From Branchinecta lynchi (lineage: Eukaryota; Arthropoda; Branchiopoda; Anostraca; Branchinectidae), in the NCBI GenBank assembly GCA_023053575.1, contig JAKZAP010000003.1, forward strand, positions 1,712,561-1,776,560: a DNA stretch of 64,000 bases, given 5' to 3'. Shown here one piece after another: positions 55,547 to 64,000 of the stretch (positions within the stretch are counted from its first letter, which is position 1; each line of letters opens with the position of its first letter). The notes under the pieces were generated by a model. That model searched no databases. It saw only the letters and a list, made by a program, of their open reading frames with translations, and was not told the DNA's origin. Both the position numbers and the translations under genes were made by a program.

Positions 55547-56225
55547 GCCACCCTACTTGCCGTAGTTATTACGCATGACGTCACGAATTTCGGCTTCTTG
55601 GCTTCAAGGCTGGAACGTATTTTTCTATTTTCGCCAAAATATCACTCCACGTGGTAATCCAGCCAATCACGTTACAGAGAACCGTAGTTAACACGCTTAC
55701 TATGCCCTCGAGCATGGTAAGCAATTAGTTACTGCAAGAACATATAATCAGATAGAACCTCTGTCTTTGGTACCAACTGAGCGAACCTAGAGGTATTTAC
55801 TGTAGCTTTTTATCCGTCTACTCTACTTCCGTCTTAGCTGTTGCTCATCGCAGAGAAAGAAAATGCAGGCGGCGTACTCCGCGCGCTGACCCGCTCTGGA
55901 GAGCGTCCATAGAACCAATCAGCTTTGACTTCTACTTTCCTCAAGGCGGCTTCACAGCGATATAGCTAATTGTAGAGGTAACAAAACGTGATATGGCCCG
56001 AAGCTACTAACCTCCGCTCGTTCGCAGCGGAAAAAGTACGGGGAAATACTCAACTCCGCATAGTCATAGTACAGAGATAGGGAGACGGAGGTTCTATCAG
56101 ATTATTTGTTCTTGCTGTTAGTTACTATTTCGAGAAGGTTGGAACGGTCAGCGAAGTAACTTTTCGTTAGGATGGAACGGAAATACTAACTAATAGTTAC
56201 TATTGTTAGAAGGGTCGAACACGCT
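55547..56225 (-). mobile_element. MITE of the GAGCGTGTTCC family, interrupted copy
   Basis: Parts at 55550..55733 (TTATTACGCATGACGTCACG, AAGGCTGGAACGTATTTTTC, TAAGCAATTAGTTACT) and 56118..56225 (TTAGTTACTATTTCGAG, GGTCGAACACGCTC) make up the family seen intact at 31162..31475, on the opposite strand. The element at 55734..56117 interrupts it. Confidence 0.7.
55725..56126. mobile_element. Nested MITE with 9-bp target duplication TTAGTTACT
   Basis: TTAGTTACT occurs at 55725..55733 and 56118..56126. The ends GCAAGAACATATAATC and GATTATTTGTTCTTGC are inverted repeats, continued by GATAGAACCTC and GAGGTTCTATC. The element is 384 bp. A right-end relative is at about 8341..8420. Confidence 0.8.
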
Positions 56226-56574
56226 CCTGGTAGACAGGAGTGAGCAAACGGTTCGCCAATTGTATGTAGTAACCTGAATAAAGCGAACGTATGTGCGTTT
56301 CTTTCAGTGTTTGTGGACATTTCGTGAAAGGAAAGGTTCCTGGCAGATAGAAGTAAGCAGAAATAGCGTTTTTTCAGTCTTTGAAGCTGAACTCTGATGT
56401 GTACCTTTGCCAAGAATAATAGAAATTTCGGCGAATAAGACTCTCTGCAGACTTGCTTACCACGAAACAGCATTTGAACTCGACTCAACTCGCGTGACTC
56501 GTCGATGCAACATTTGCTTCTTTGAACATAAAGGGAAACTGCTAATCATTTATTAACTAAGCTTACATGGACAA

Positions 56575-56735
56575 AAGATCCCAACCAGCGCACGACGTTA
56601 TCCTCTCCTTCCTGGCCGAAGATTGAAATTAATTGTCTTTCTCTGTGTGTTTATGTGTTTTATTTGTTTTCTTTAATTTACTCAGATTTTTCAAAATGTG
56701 CCGGGTTATATATAAATTACTTAGTACCTACAGTA
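56575..56735 (+). mobile_element. LINE 3' end, same family as 52540..53392
   Basis: CCAACCAGCGCACGACG, CTTCCTGGCCGAAGATTGA and GTTTATGTGTTTTATTTG match the end of the LINE at 52540..53392, including the final codons and the untranslated region, followed by ATTACTTAGTAC. Only about 160 bp is present. Confidence 0.75.
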
Positions 56736-56907
56736 CTTACTCTTCTCGTAGGCTACCTGTACTCTTCTCGTTTTTCATACGTATTTTTCGTATGCGGTAG
56801 GATTCGAATCCGGTTCCTTTTTCAAATCCTCCGATTCTTTCGATTATTTAATCTTTGGTAAATTTTCGCCTGCCATGCAAGACCGTAACTCCCTCTTCTT
56901 TTTTCAG

Positions 56908-57144
56908 CTACTCCGTTCGCTACAAATGAGGGGGAAACAGTGCCTTATGGTTCCAGGAAAGCTCCCCAAATTTCCGTCCAGTGTCCGGATTGCGGGAAAG
57001 CTTTCCGGGATAAGTTCAACCTCCGGAAACACATGACTAAGGTCAACAAATGCACCGATGCACAGAAGAAAAAGAAAAGCCCTATAAGCCGGAATCCGTC
57101 GCCGCTTGTTAAGTTGGAGCTGGAACCGGATTTCTTGGGTGAAG
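56908..57144 (+). CDS. THAP/zinc-finger gene, first zinc-finger exon
   Basis: The acceptor is TTCTTTTTTCAG; the donor GTATAC follows 57144. The 237-bp symmetric exon continues the frame of the THAP exon. It begins with a short linker (TPFATNEGETVPYGSRKAPQ) and then holds a zinc-binding module with spacing C-x2-C-x12-H-x6-C, starting CPDCGKAFRDKFNLRKH and closing NKC. The front half is a classical Krüppel-like finger (CGKAF, leucine before the histidine), but the last ligand is cysteine at an unusually long distance. A basic cluster KKKKSP and an acidic stretch KLELEPDFLG follow. The basic cluster could serve nuclear import. Confidence 0.85.
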
Positions 57145-57181
57145 GTATACATTTTGTCTTCTTTGCATTTTCCCAGATCTT

Positions 57182-57510
57182 AGCTGCGTTCGTTGCACTC
57201 CGGGCTGTCTCTGGTGTTTCGTCACCGGGGTCCGGTTCTTCTCTTGTATCGCGTGTTCTGGTTCACCGGTGTGTAGTCACCTGTGAGTGCAAAAACGACC
57301 TAAATTCTGGGTTTTGCGCGAACCCCGACAATTGGTGCAGCCGGACTCCCGAACAGGTTCTGGTTAGTCCGCACCGGTGAGATGAACCGGCAAACGGTTA
57401 GTTCAAAAACGGGTTATAAGACTGGCGAGTAGTCACCGGTGGATGCAAAAACGCCTTATAAGAATAACCAGAGACCACGGGTGAGAACTCCTGTGACAAA
57501 GAACGCAGCT
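57182..57510. mobile_element. MITE with AGCTGCGTTC termini
   Basis: Left AGCTGCGTTCGTTGCAC and right GTGACAAAGAACGCAGCT are inverted repeats. The interior has repeated CACCGG and GTTATAAG/CTTATAAG motifs (TGGTTCACCGGTGTGTAGTC, GAGTAGTCACCGGTGG). It is inserted only 37 bp into the intron. Confidence 0.7.
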
Positions 57511-57831
57511 CATGTGTTGTCGCCAGCCCGTCTAGCTCTTTGTATTTTGTGATCATCTACAGTTACTTTCTCAAAAACCTCATTTGTCGTCGGTCTTCTC
57601 AAGCAGTGAACTATTCCGATATTCCAACTAACTCCCGTTATGAAAACTCCGTCTACTGTTGTGCCGGAACTTGGACTCATCTCGGTCCGAGTTAGAATCC
57701 AGCCAGGTTGCTAGTCATGGGGATCATTTATAGCCAAAGACCGTGATGTGTTGGTTCAAGGTTTTAATTTACACTTCTGTATAAAATGATAATATATAGA
57801 GGGTCAAGCCGGGGACACAAGGTCGATTGAC

Positions 57832-58270
57832 AACAAGACCAAAAGTTTCGATGGGACCCCAAAAATTCAATATTTGATCCAGGCAGTTGGGTCTTGTCTT
57901 CGCCTTCGTCTGTCATCTAATCACTTCAAATAATACTTTTGCTTATAACAAATTTTCCGGTTTTGGCCGGATTCCGGTCGAACTAGTTGTCCGGGTAGAA
58001 AATGCTTTCCACCATCGTCTTCTTACCCCATAATCGACTATCACATTAGATGTTTAAAAATATTTGGTTTGCCCCTTAATTTGAACTCCCTCCCTCATCC
58101 CTAAATGTAGGGCTATAGAGCCCATCTGCGAACTTGAGATCCTTGACTCAAAGAATCCTCACACCATGTTTCATCAAAGTATATCATTCCCTTCGAGAGT
58201 TATCGTGCTCACAGACGGACGGACAGACGGACAAGTTTTGCTATGTCAAAAACCCGATCCCAAAAACCCG
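57832..58270 (-). mobile_element. Family A element, short copy
   Basis: Has both ends: AACAAGACCAAAAGTTTCGA at the left and GACGGACGGACAGACGGACA with CGATCCCAAAAAC at the right, with only about one core unit (TTCCGGTTTTGGCCGGATTC) between. This shows that the core array length varies between copies. Confidence 0.8.
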
Positions 58271-59807
58271 TTCATATCTGTTCAGAACGTTCACGCTCAA
58301 AGGCACGCCCACGAGTAAAGACGGGTCTCAGTCCTGGATCCCTTGAAACAGGAGTAGAACGAGACTATCAAATAATGTTCTCGAGACCGGGTCACGCACC
58401 GAGTCCTAATAAATAAATATATATGTTGTTACTGCAAGCATTGCTTGTCTGAAATCTGTTTACTTGATCGCTGAAAACGTTCGTGTGATTTTAATTTGCC
58501 GGGCTGGGACGTTTACTCAGACTGAAGATGGGCGACTCCAATCGTGAAAGGATTCCAATGCGACTCTGGATCCAAGGCTAGGTGTGACGACGGTAACACC
58601 ACTGGACGTCACTGAGGGGTCTCTAGCCTAACTGGCGTACTAGACGCCGTCCCGTTAGAGACTCCAAAATAACATAGGCTAATCATATATACCTTACAGA
58701 GTAAGGGGTAAAGAAAGAATACCTTTTATTGGCTCTAATCAATCACACAAATATAATACTCCTCAGATACCTTATACTCACTTAATAATATCTCTCTCAA
58801 AAGACCGAAGTTACAGTCTCCTTAACTTAGACAATCTACTATTTAGAATAACTATTACCTGGTTAACTTTTCTAACATAATTTTAATGGCTGATTCAGTT
58901 ACGACCGAATCCGCCATTACATGCTGAGGATTTGAATCGGGAATCAGATCGGTCTTCGAATCCGACCTTAACAAAAATCAAATTGGTGACAAAAAAAGCA
59001 TGATGCCTAAGGCAAATCAGACGGTTAATTGGGCGACGTAAACCATATTTCTAAGTGTTCATGTGTGGTTGTTATACCTAGTATGGGTTTCCTCTGGGCA
59101 ACCAGGAAAGGATTTAGGACTCGTTAAGCACATTACCTTAAGCACATTGTGTAGAAATTGGGAAAAGATTAGAAATTGGCAGCGGATTCGTAGGATTGAA
59201 GGTCTGGAATCCGAATCCAGCATGACAAGCAGAAGATTAAAATCCGGATTTCGGATTCGCCTAGCTCTGCTCTGGACTCGGCCGGATTTCGAAACGAGCA
59301 GAGTCCGAGTCCTGCTCCAGAAGCGACGAGACCAAGACGAGTTCGTAAAAGGCGCCTCCGAATCCACCAGCTCTGATGTTAAAACATTGGAATAGACACT
59401 GTACCCACTGTAACTTGAGCTTTAAAGGACCTGTCTTACGTATAATACTAATGCAAGCTACTTTTATAATCACTCCATATATTTCTAACCCGGAGACCCC
59501 AATTTCGCAATGTACATTCTAACCCCTCTAACAATACGACGCTGATTTTCGCACCTGCCGTGTTTAGCTATCTTCGATGTGTATTGCGCTGTCGACGGTT
59601 GTCTGCGAGAAGTTTTCCATCAGAAACCGATCATGTAAAAGCGGGTCTCGGAAAAGGCTTAAAAAAGCCAAAACCGTCGGTTATTTGTTGGAAGCAGAGC
59701 CTAGTTTTAAAGTATTCAAATATTTTAAAATACTGTTAGTTGAAGAGTAAATAGTGCGAGGGGACCTTTAACAAATTGGAATACCCATCTTTTCTTTTCT
59801 CCTTCAG

Positions 59808-60014
59808 ACCCATCATCAGGATTGACGCCAAAAGGCAAAAAACCGCGTGTTAGTTGTCCTGTCTGTGGAAAATCCCTGGGTGACGCGTGGAAGCTCAAAC
59901 GCCATCTAAGTTCCTTGAATAAATGTGTCAGTCGGGCGTGGAAGTGCGGTGCTTGTGACGATGCCTACAGAACGGAGCTGGAGTTGCTGGGACACATAAC
60001 GCATCACGCAGAAG
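59808..60014 (+). CDS. THAP/zinc-finger gene, second zinc-finger exon
   Basis: TTCTCCTTCAG precedes 59808 and GTAAGC follows 60014. The 207-bp symmetric exon keeps the same frame. It has one module with C-x2-C-x12-H-x6-C, starting CPVCGKSLGDAWKLKRH and closing NKC, which is the same spacing and flanking N-K-C as the previous exon. A classical C2H2 finger follows, beginning WKCGACDDAYRTELE, with spacing C-x2-C-x12-H-x3-H. Likely role: DNA binding or protein contacts together with the THAP domain. If the donor is not used the frame ends five codons later (EGKLG, then TAA). Splicing to exons beyond the window is equally possible. Confidence 0.85.
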
Positions 60015-60400
60015 GTAAGCTTGGTTAATTAATTTATTTTTTGCTTTCTGTTTCATCGATTCAGGGCTGACGCTTCAGTTTGAAAGCCGCATGTTTTATT
60101 CATCATTTGTATCCCTGAAAATCGAGAAGTAATATAATAAAGGTTAACTTCAGACATTGAGGTTGATATCGGAAAATAACAATGAGAAGGCCATTTAATA
60201 TAATAATACATGGATGGCACTTTACACAAGGGACTTGTACCGTGACCAATAAACCATAAACAGTTTGTCGAATATAATTTAGAAGTCTAGGACTCCATTT
60301 CGGAGCCACGTAGACATACCAGGACGCACAGGACGGGGTCTCACGGTGAAAACCAAATATATAATTTCAATGGGGAAGACGCCCCTGAGATGGAAACAGT

Positions 60401-60540
60401 TTATAAGTAGTGAACTGATAGACAAAAATGCTCCTCAGCCGGGAATTGAACCCAGGACCCTCTGCTTCGGGATTTGAACCTCAGGTCCTGGGTTCAAATC
60501 CCGACTAGGAGCATTTTGTCTATCAGTTCACTACTTATAA
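60401..60540. repeat. Palindrome with tRNA-like B-box sequence
   Basis: Two arms of about 57 bp, 60401..60459 and 60484..60540, are near-perfect inverted repeats: TTATAAGTAGTGAACTGATA on one side and TATCAGTTCACTACTTATAA on the other, with TGCTCCT / AGGAGCA and GAACCCAGGACC / GGTCCTGGGTTC between. The right arm contains GGTTCAAATCC, which fits a tRNA T-arm/B box, and TGCTCCT/AGGAGCA resembles an acceptor stem. No A box or anticodon arm is present, so it is not a tRNA gene. Confidence 0.75.
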
Positions 60541-60748
60541 AACATCGAAGGGTGAATTGGATGAATTAGCAATCTCGATAAAGAAAGGGGACCAATAAAC
60601 ACGCTAAGTCACCCAGTTTGGAAATGCGGAGACGAATGATTTTGTGAAAGGGGTGTCACGGCTTCGACGCAACGCCCATTTTGACCGAATTTTTGCCTTT
60701 GGCGAAAATTTGACCGAATGCCCAAAATGTAAGACCTCGGGGCATAGG

Positions 60749-60800
60749 GAGATATTTTTTATTTTTATTTTTATTTTATTTTATTTTTATTTTATTTATT
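60749..60800. repeat. ATTTT microsatellite
   Basis: About ten degenerate units of TTTTA make a simple A/T tract. Any open frame through it is meaningless. Confidence 0.9.
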
Positions 60801-61117
60801 TCATAAATATAGCCAACTGGGGGTGCTACATAACAACTCATTTATATACACTAAGAAAACTAAAAAAACAAGGTAAAAAACAAGGTATGCATTGCATACC
60901 TGTTTGAGAAAAGTGTTTGTATAATAACAAACTATAATATTCATAGCCGTGAAATCATTTTCTTTTAATAAAAAACATATATATAAATACAAAAATAAAT
61001 AGACCAATCAGGCTACGATGATAGCCTAGTTTGTCACGAACGTACATGTGGGTCATAGATTTATTTCTACCCCATTGCTTTTTAATTTTTCTGTTTCCCT
61101 TTCGCCCTGTTTCTCAC

Positions 61118-61454
61118 TCTTCGGAAAAACACACAACCAAAGGCGGCGACAGAGCCCGTCCGGATCCCGGATTCGCCATGGTGGACAGCGCCTGTTTTCC
61201 GGTATATCCACCGCTAGGGGTTCTCCAGACGTCATAAAGTCGGCCGGACCGAGCCAGAAATGGCAGTGGCCGCTTCCGCGCACGTCGCTTTGAACACTGT
61301 AGCGATTATAGCCGCGTGAGGGGCTGTGTAGGGGGTCTTGTCGGCATGTAAGTTTTGCCAGTGGTTCGGACACGATGGGTGTTGTTCCGTCACAACCATC
61401 CTTCCATTCTTCGTACCACCAGGGTAGCTGGAACCGGGGATCTTCTGGTTCTTC
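61118..61454 (-). CDS. Candidate exon of an unrecognised - strand gene
   Basis: On the - strand TATTTTCTAG ends just before 61454 and a possible donor GTGAGA follows 61118. The frame is open for 112 codons: EEPEDPRFQLPWWYEEWKDG at the start, then PLAKLTCRQDPLHSPSRGYN, GSGHCHFWLGPADFMTSGEP and CPPWRIRDPDGLCRRLWLC. The GC content is clearly higher than the flanks and the residue use (W, P, G, C, few low-complexity runs) looks like a folded, perhaps extracytosolic protein with about six cysteines. I do not recognise the family. An ATG in good context at 61892 (-), reading MVPERSEPFSPFMAS, might be an upstream first exon, but no donor can be assigned confidently. Two short + strand frames overlap it. 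Confidence 0.45.
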
Positions 61455-62057
61455 CTAGAAAATAAATAATTTACTATTAAATCTACAAATAACTGTAAAA
61501 CAATATATATTTAAACCTTCTTTTCCTGAATTTCTTTGAATTATTTCTCTGTCTGTAAAAGTTGAACCCTTGCCACTATCGTCGTTTAGTATCGAGGTAA
61601 ATTACTACACGCGGTCCATGGAAGCAATCGGAAATGCCCTGAAAAGGTCCAAGACTACAGAGGTTTTCTAAGATATACAGATAATTTTTTCCTTCTAGTA
61701 AGAAGTGAAAATGTAATTATGCATAATTTTGAGTGGGCGCTGTTTGTATAATGTGTCTGCGGCTACGAAATTTCTATTAATTTCCCAGTAACAGTAATCA
61801 GGACAACATTTATGGAATGAAATTAATTTAGAAAAACTCAGATGTACACTCGCCATAAACGGCGAAAAAGGTTCAGATCTTTCTGGCACCATTTTAACTA
61901 ACGAAGGCTAGACTGTGCCACTCTAAAGACATGGTATTTCTAGGATTACAGTTTTACCCTGGTGGACTAGAAAATTGGGCTAACTGAAAGTTGAAAGACG
62001 AGAATTCCGATCGGATGAATTTTTTATTGGTTCCAACTGCTGCAGCATTTCTTGGAT
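61455..62057. other. Unassigned stretch upstream of the - strand candidate exon
   Basis: It contains the possible first exon mentioned at 61118..61454 and otherwise nothing that I can identify. Confidence 0.3.
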
Positions 62058-63096
62058 TTTTGGGATCCCAGAACGTAAGTGGGGGATACCTATGACATCG
62101 CAAAAGCTGTCCTTCTGTCCGTCCATCTGTTAGCACGACAACTCTCGAACGGGGGTTGATGTATTTTGATCAAACTTGGCATGATGACTCTTTACGTCAA
62201 AGTACAGGTCAAGTTCGAAGATGGGCTATGTAGCCGTATATTTAAGGGTGGGGACGGGTTTGACATTAAGGAGACCAAACAATATTATTTTAAAGCTAAT
62301 TAGGGGTAAGGAGACATGCTGAATCCGAATATGAAATTTATTTTCTCGCCGGACAAATAGTTCACCTGGAATCCGACGAAAACCGGAAAATTTGTGAAAA
62401 GTAAAAGTTTAATCTGAAGCTGATTAGAGGTTTAGTTTCGGGGCAAGAAGACGTGCTGAGTCCGAATATGAAAACTATTTTCTCGTCGGACAAGTAGTTC
62501 ATCCGGCCAAAACAGGACAATTTGTCTAAAGTAAAAGTCTTATTTAAATTTAATAAGATGTTCGATTTGCGGGTAAGAAGACATGCTGAATCCCTATATG
62601 ACAATCATTTTCTCACCGGACCTATAGATTGCTCGGAATCCGGCTGAAACCGGAAAATCTGTTATAAGTAAAAGTTAAATCTGAAGTTGATTGGAGGTTC
62701 GATGTAAGGGGAACAAGACATGCTGAATTCGTTTTTGAGCTTTAGTTTTTTGCCAGAAAAGCAGTTTGTCCGGAATCCGTCCGAAACAGGAAGTTGGGCA
62801 GAATTAAGGAAGGAAGGAGATACGACGTAGGCTACATGGTAAACCATATGTTGAATCCATATCTGAATATTTGACAGCGCGAAATGGATATCTGAATATA
62901 TCTGAACTTGTTGAAAATCAGCTGGCGTATCCAGTTTGCTCTGTCAAATACGAACTTGGTTTTATCCGATTATTAACATTGGCCTTAATGTGTTTTTAAA
63001 TTTTAAAAGTAAAAATGTTTAAGAAGTCTGGTGAAGACCGAATTGTCTGGAACAAATATTAAAATGTTGGGATCCCATCGAAACGTTTTGTCTTGT
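62058..63096 (+). mobile_element. Family A tandem-core element, complete copy
   Basis: Starts with TTTTTGGGATCCCAGAACG and GTGGGGGATACCTATGACA, then GTCCTTCTGTCCGTCC, then four to five core units (GACATGCTGAATCCGAATAT, CTCGCCGGACAAATAG). It ends with TTGGGATCCCATCGAAACG and TTTTGTCTTGTT. It has the same orientation as 9907..11096. Near 62870..62945 a copy of a short hairpin element with GCGTATCC sequence appears to be embedded. Confidence 0.85.
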
Positions 63097-63159
63097 TCTA
63101 TTTGGTACAAAATATATTTTTCTCATCTTTGTCCCCGTTTTCAAGAACTTAAAGGACAC

Positions 63160-63290
63160 ATTGTTTATGATAGTAATTCATTTCAGTTTTGTAGTATTTC
63201 TATCCGTTCTCGTTCACCAGATTCTTCACTGTATCGTATCTTCTCTATTAGCAATACACTGATTATCACGCTTGCCACGATTTCTTGTCG
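63160..63290. repeat. Fragment of the duplicated segment at 31030..31140
   Basis: AGATTCTTCACT, TAGCAATACACTGATTATCAC and GCTTGCCA correspond to CCGAGATTCTTCACTTCG, GGCAATACAGTGATTATTACG and GCTTGCTA of the segmental duplication. This is therefore a dispersed repeat rather than a local duplication only. Confidence 0.55.
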
Positions 63291-63744
63291 TTTCTCTTCT
63301 CAGGTCAACTAACATGTGTCTGTAACTAACAATCGGATGTGCCGTCATCTTTTCCTTATCCCGGGATACTGATATCTTGGAACTGACACAGACTCTAGTT
63401 GGGTCCCACCAGAACCTTTGATCTTGCTTTGTTGCGCGGATAGATTGTGCCTTGTGATGATGTCACTTAGTCTAGTTGGATTTCAGCTGTCTTCACAACA
63501 TAACTTTATTCCTTAAAGTCCTAATCCAAACATTCTGTTTACATTTTCTTAGTAATCGCATGCCACAGGTTTATTTTGAATTGAACGCGATTGTCGGGTT
63601 GCTGTTTCGGCTCGAGACAAAACCCGCGCCGAAAGTCTTCTTTTCTAGATGACGAGATTTTCCAGGATTGATTAGCAAAGAATTATAAGACCTAATTGAT
63701 GATTTTTGTATGTCTTCAGAGGTACCACACTGGTCTTGGTTTTT
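63291..63744. other. Unassigned stretch before a family B copy
   Basis: It includes a loose family A terminus at about 63400..63435 (GTCCCACCAGAACCTTTGATC, CTTGCTTTGTT). No gene is visible. Confidence 0.3.
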
Positions 63745-64000
63745 ATGGCACTTGCCCTTCGGCCAAGTGCCATATAGCGATTGCAATTTCTGTCCGTCCG
63801 TCGGTCTGTCGGTCTGTCGGTCTGTCCAGGTTTTGCTAGTTCGGGCACTTCCACATAAGCTAGGACGATAAAACTTGGCAGGCATATCAGGGACCCCAAA
63901 TGATTAAGTTGGAAATAGTCACTTCCCCGATCCGAGCACCGTGGGGGGAGTGGAGGGAGGGGGAATCCGGAATCTTGAGGTATTTTTAACTTTTGAACGG
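63745..64000 (-). mobile_element. Family B tandem-core element, right-truncated by the window
   Basis: Begins with hairpin ATGGCACTTGCCCTTCGG and CCAAGTGCCATAT, then four GTCCGTC/GGTCTGTC units, GTTTTGCTAGTTCGGGCAC and GGAATCCGGAATCTTGAGG. It is nearly identical to the first 250 bases of the copy at 20640 and was thus active or homogenised recently. Confidence 0.9.

Larger units (their letters stand above)
54555..56907. other. Intron 2 of the THAP gene
   Basis: It is bounded by GTAAGT and CTTTTTTCAG. Inside are a T-run with G-run near 54690, a pyrimidine tract at 54780..54835, a LINE 3' tail (54850..54985), a MITE pair (55547..56225) and a second LINE tail (56575..56735). There is no additional exon that I can support. 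Confidence 0.6.
57145..59807. other. Intron 3 of the THAP gene
   Basis: Bounded by GTATAC and TCTCCTTCAG. It holds a MITE (57182..57510), a family A copy (57832..58270) and unassigned sequence. The frames at 59059..59395 on both strands are not called: the palindrome-like GGATTCG motifs suggest another repeat. I found no extra finger exon with a CPxCGK pattern. Confidence 0.55.

Noticed and set aside
59059..59395. Overlapping open frames on both strands near 59.1 to 59.4 kb
   Set aside because: Both strands are open at once and the GGATTCG/CGAATCC motifs suggest a repeat; there are no splice signals in phase with the THAP gene.
60421..60540. tRNA gene
   Set aside because: Only a T-arm/B-box-like and an acceptor-like part are present, in an inverted pair; there is no A box, D arm or anticodon arm.

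Overview
This is repeat-dense animal nuclear DNA. Spliceosomal introns with GT..AG borders, a THAP domain, CR1/Jockey-type LINE pieces and many short terminal-inverted-repeat elements point to an invertebrate metazoan. Two families of elements with tandem-repeat cores resemble in layout the pearl/MINE elements of bivalves and the DINE-1/Helentron-type elements of arthropods, so a mollusc or another marine invertebrate is a reasonable but weak guess. A 100-base run of N at 31996..32095 marks a scaffold gap. There is no sign of operons, bacterial genes, CRISPR or an intact virus.

The clearest gene lies on the + strand, spread over about 10 kb: exon 1 (49830..50084, start at 49832), a THAP-domain exon (54294..54554), a zinc-finger exon (56908..57144) and a second zinc-finger exon (59808..60014). 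Every junction is in the same phase (phase 1), so the exons join without frameshift into a THAP plus C2HC/C2H2 zinc-finger protein, probably a nuclear DNA-binding factor. The start of intron 1 holds an inserted LINE with a long open reverse transcriptase frame.

A second gene family appears twice in inverted orientation: two exons on the - strand at 37612..37702 and 38378..38507 resemble the C-terminal part of Nudix hydrolases of the plant NUDT20/24 type (DUF4743 group). A decayed sister copy lies on the + strand at 19504..19630 and 20302..20397. Weaker candidate exons lie at 6526..6688 (+), 43470..43613 (-), 45371..45558 (-), 46504..46558 (+) and 61118..61454 (-).

The rest is mobile DNA. Family A (9907..11096, 29241..30710, 62058..63096 and fragments) has a palindromic GGGATCCC end and a core of roughly 130-bp repeats. 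Family B (2722..4741, 11273..12629, 20640..22788, 63745 to the window end and others) has a hairpin end TGGCACTTG...CAAGTGCCA and, in the best copy, about seven to eight tandem units of about 285 bp. Both end in CTTGTT, both carry a GTCCGTCTGT microsatellite beside the hairpin, and several copies sit inside T-runs, with empty sites visible elsewhere in this window. A 3.7-kb PIF/Harbinger-like element (41676..45370, target duplication TAA), a direct segmental duplication (26870..31560 versus 32096..35460) and at least ten MITE families fill most remaining space.
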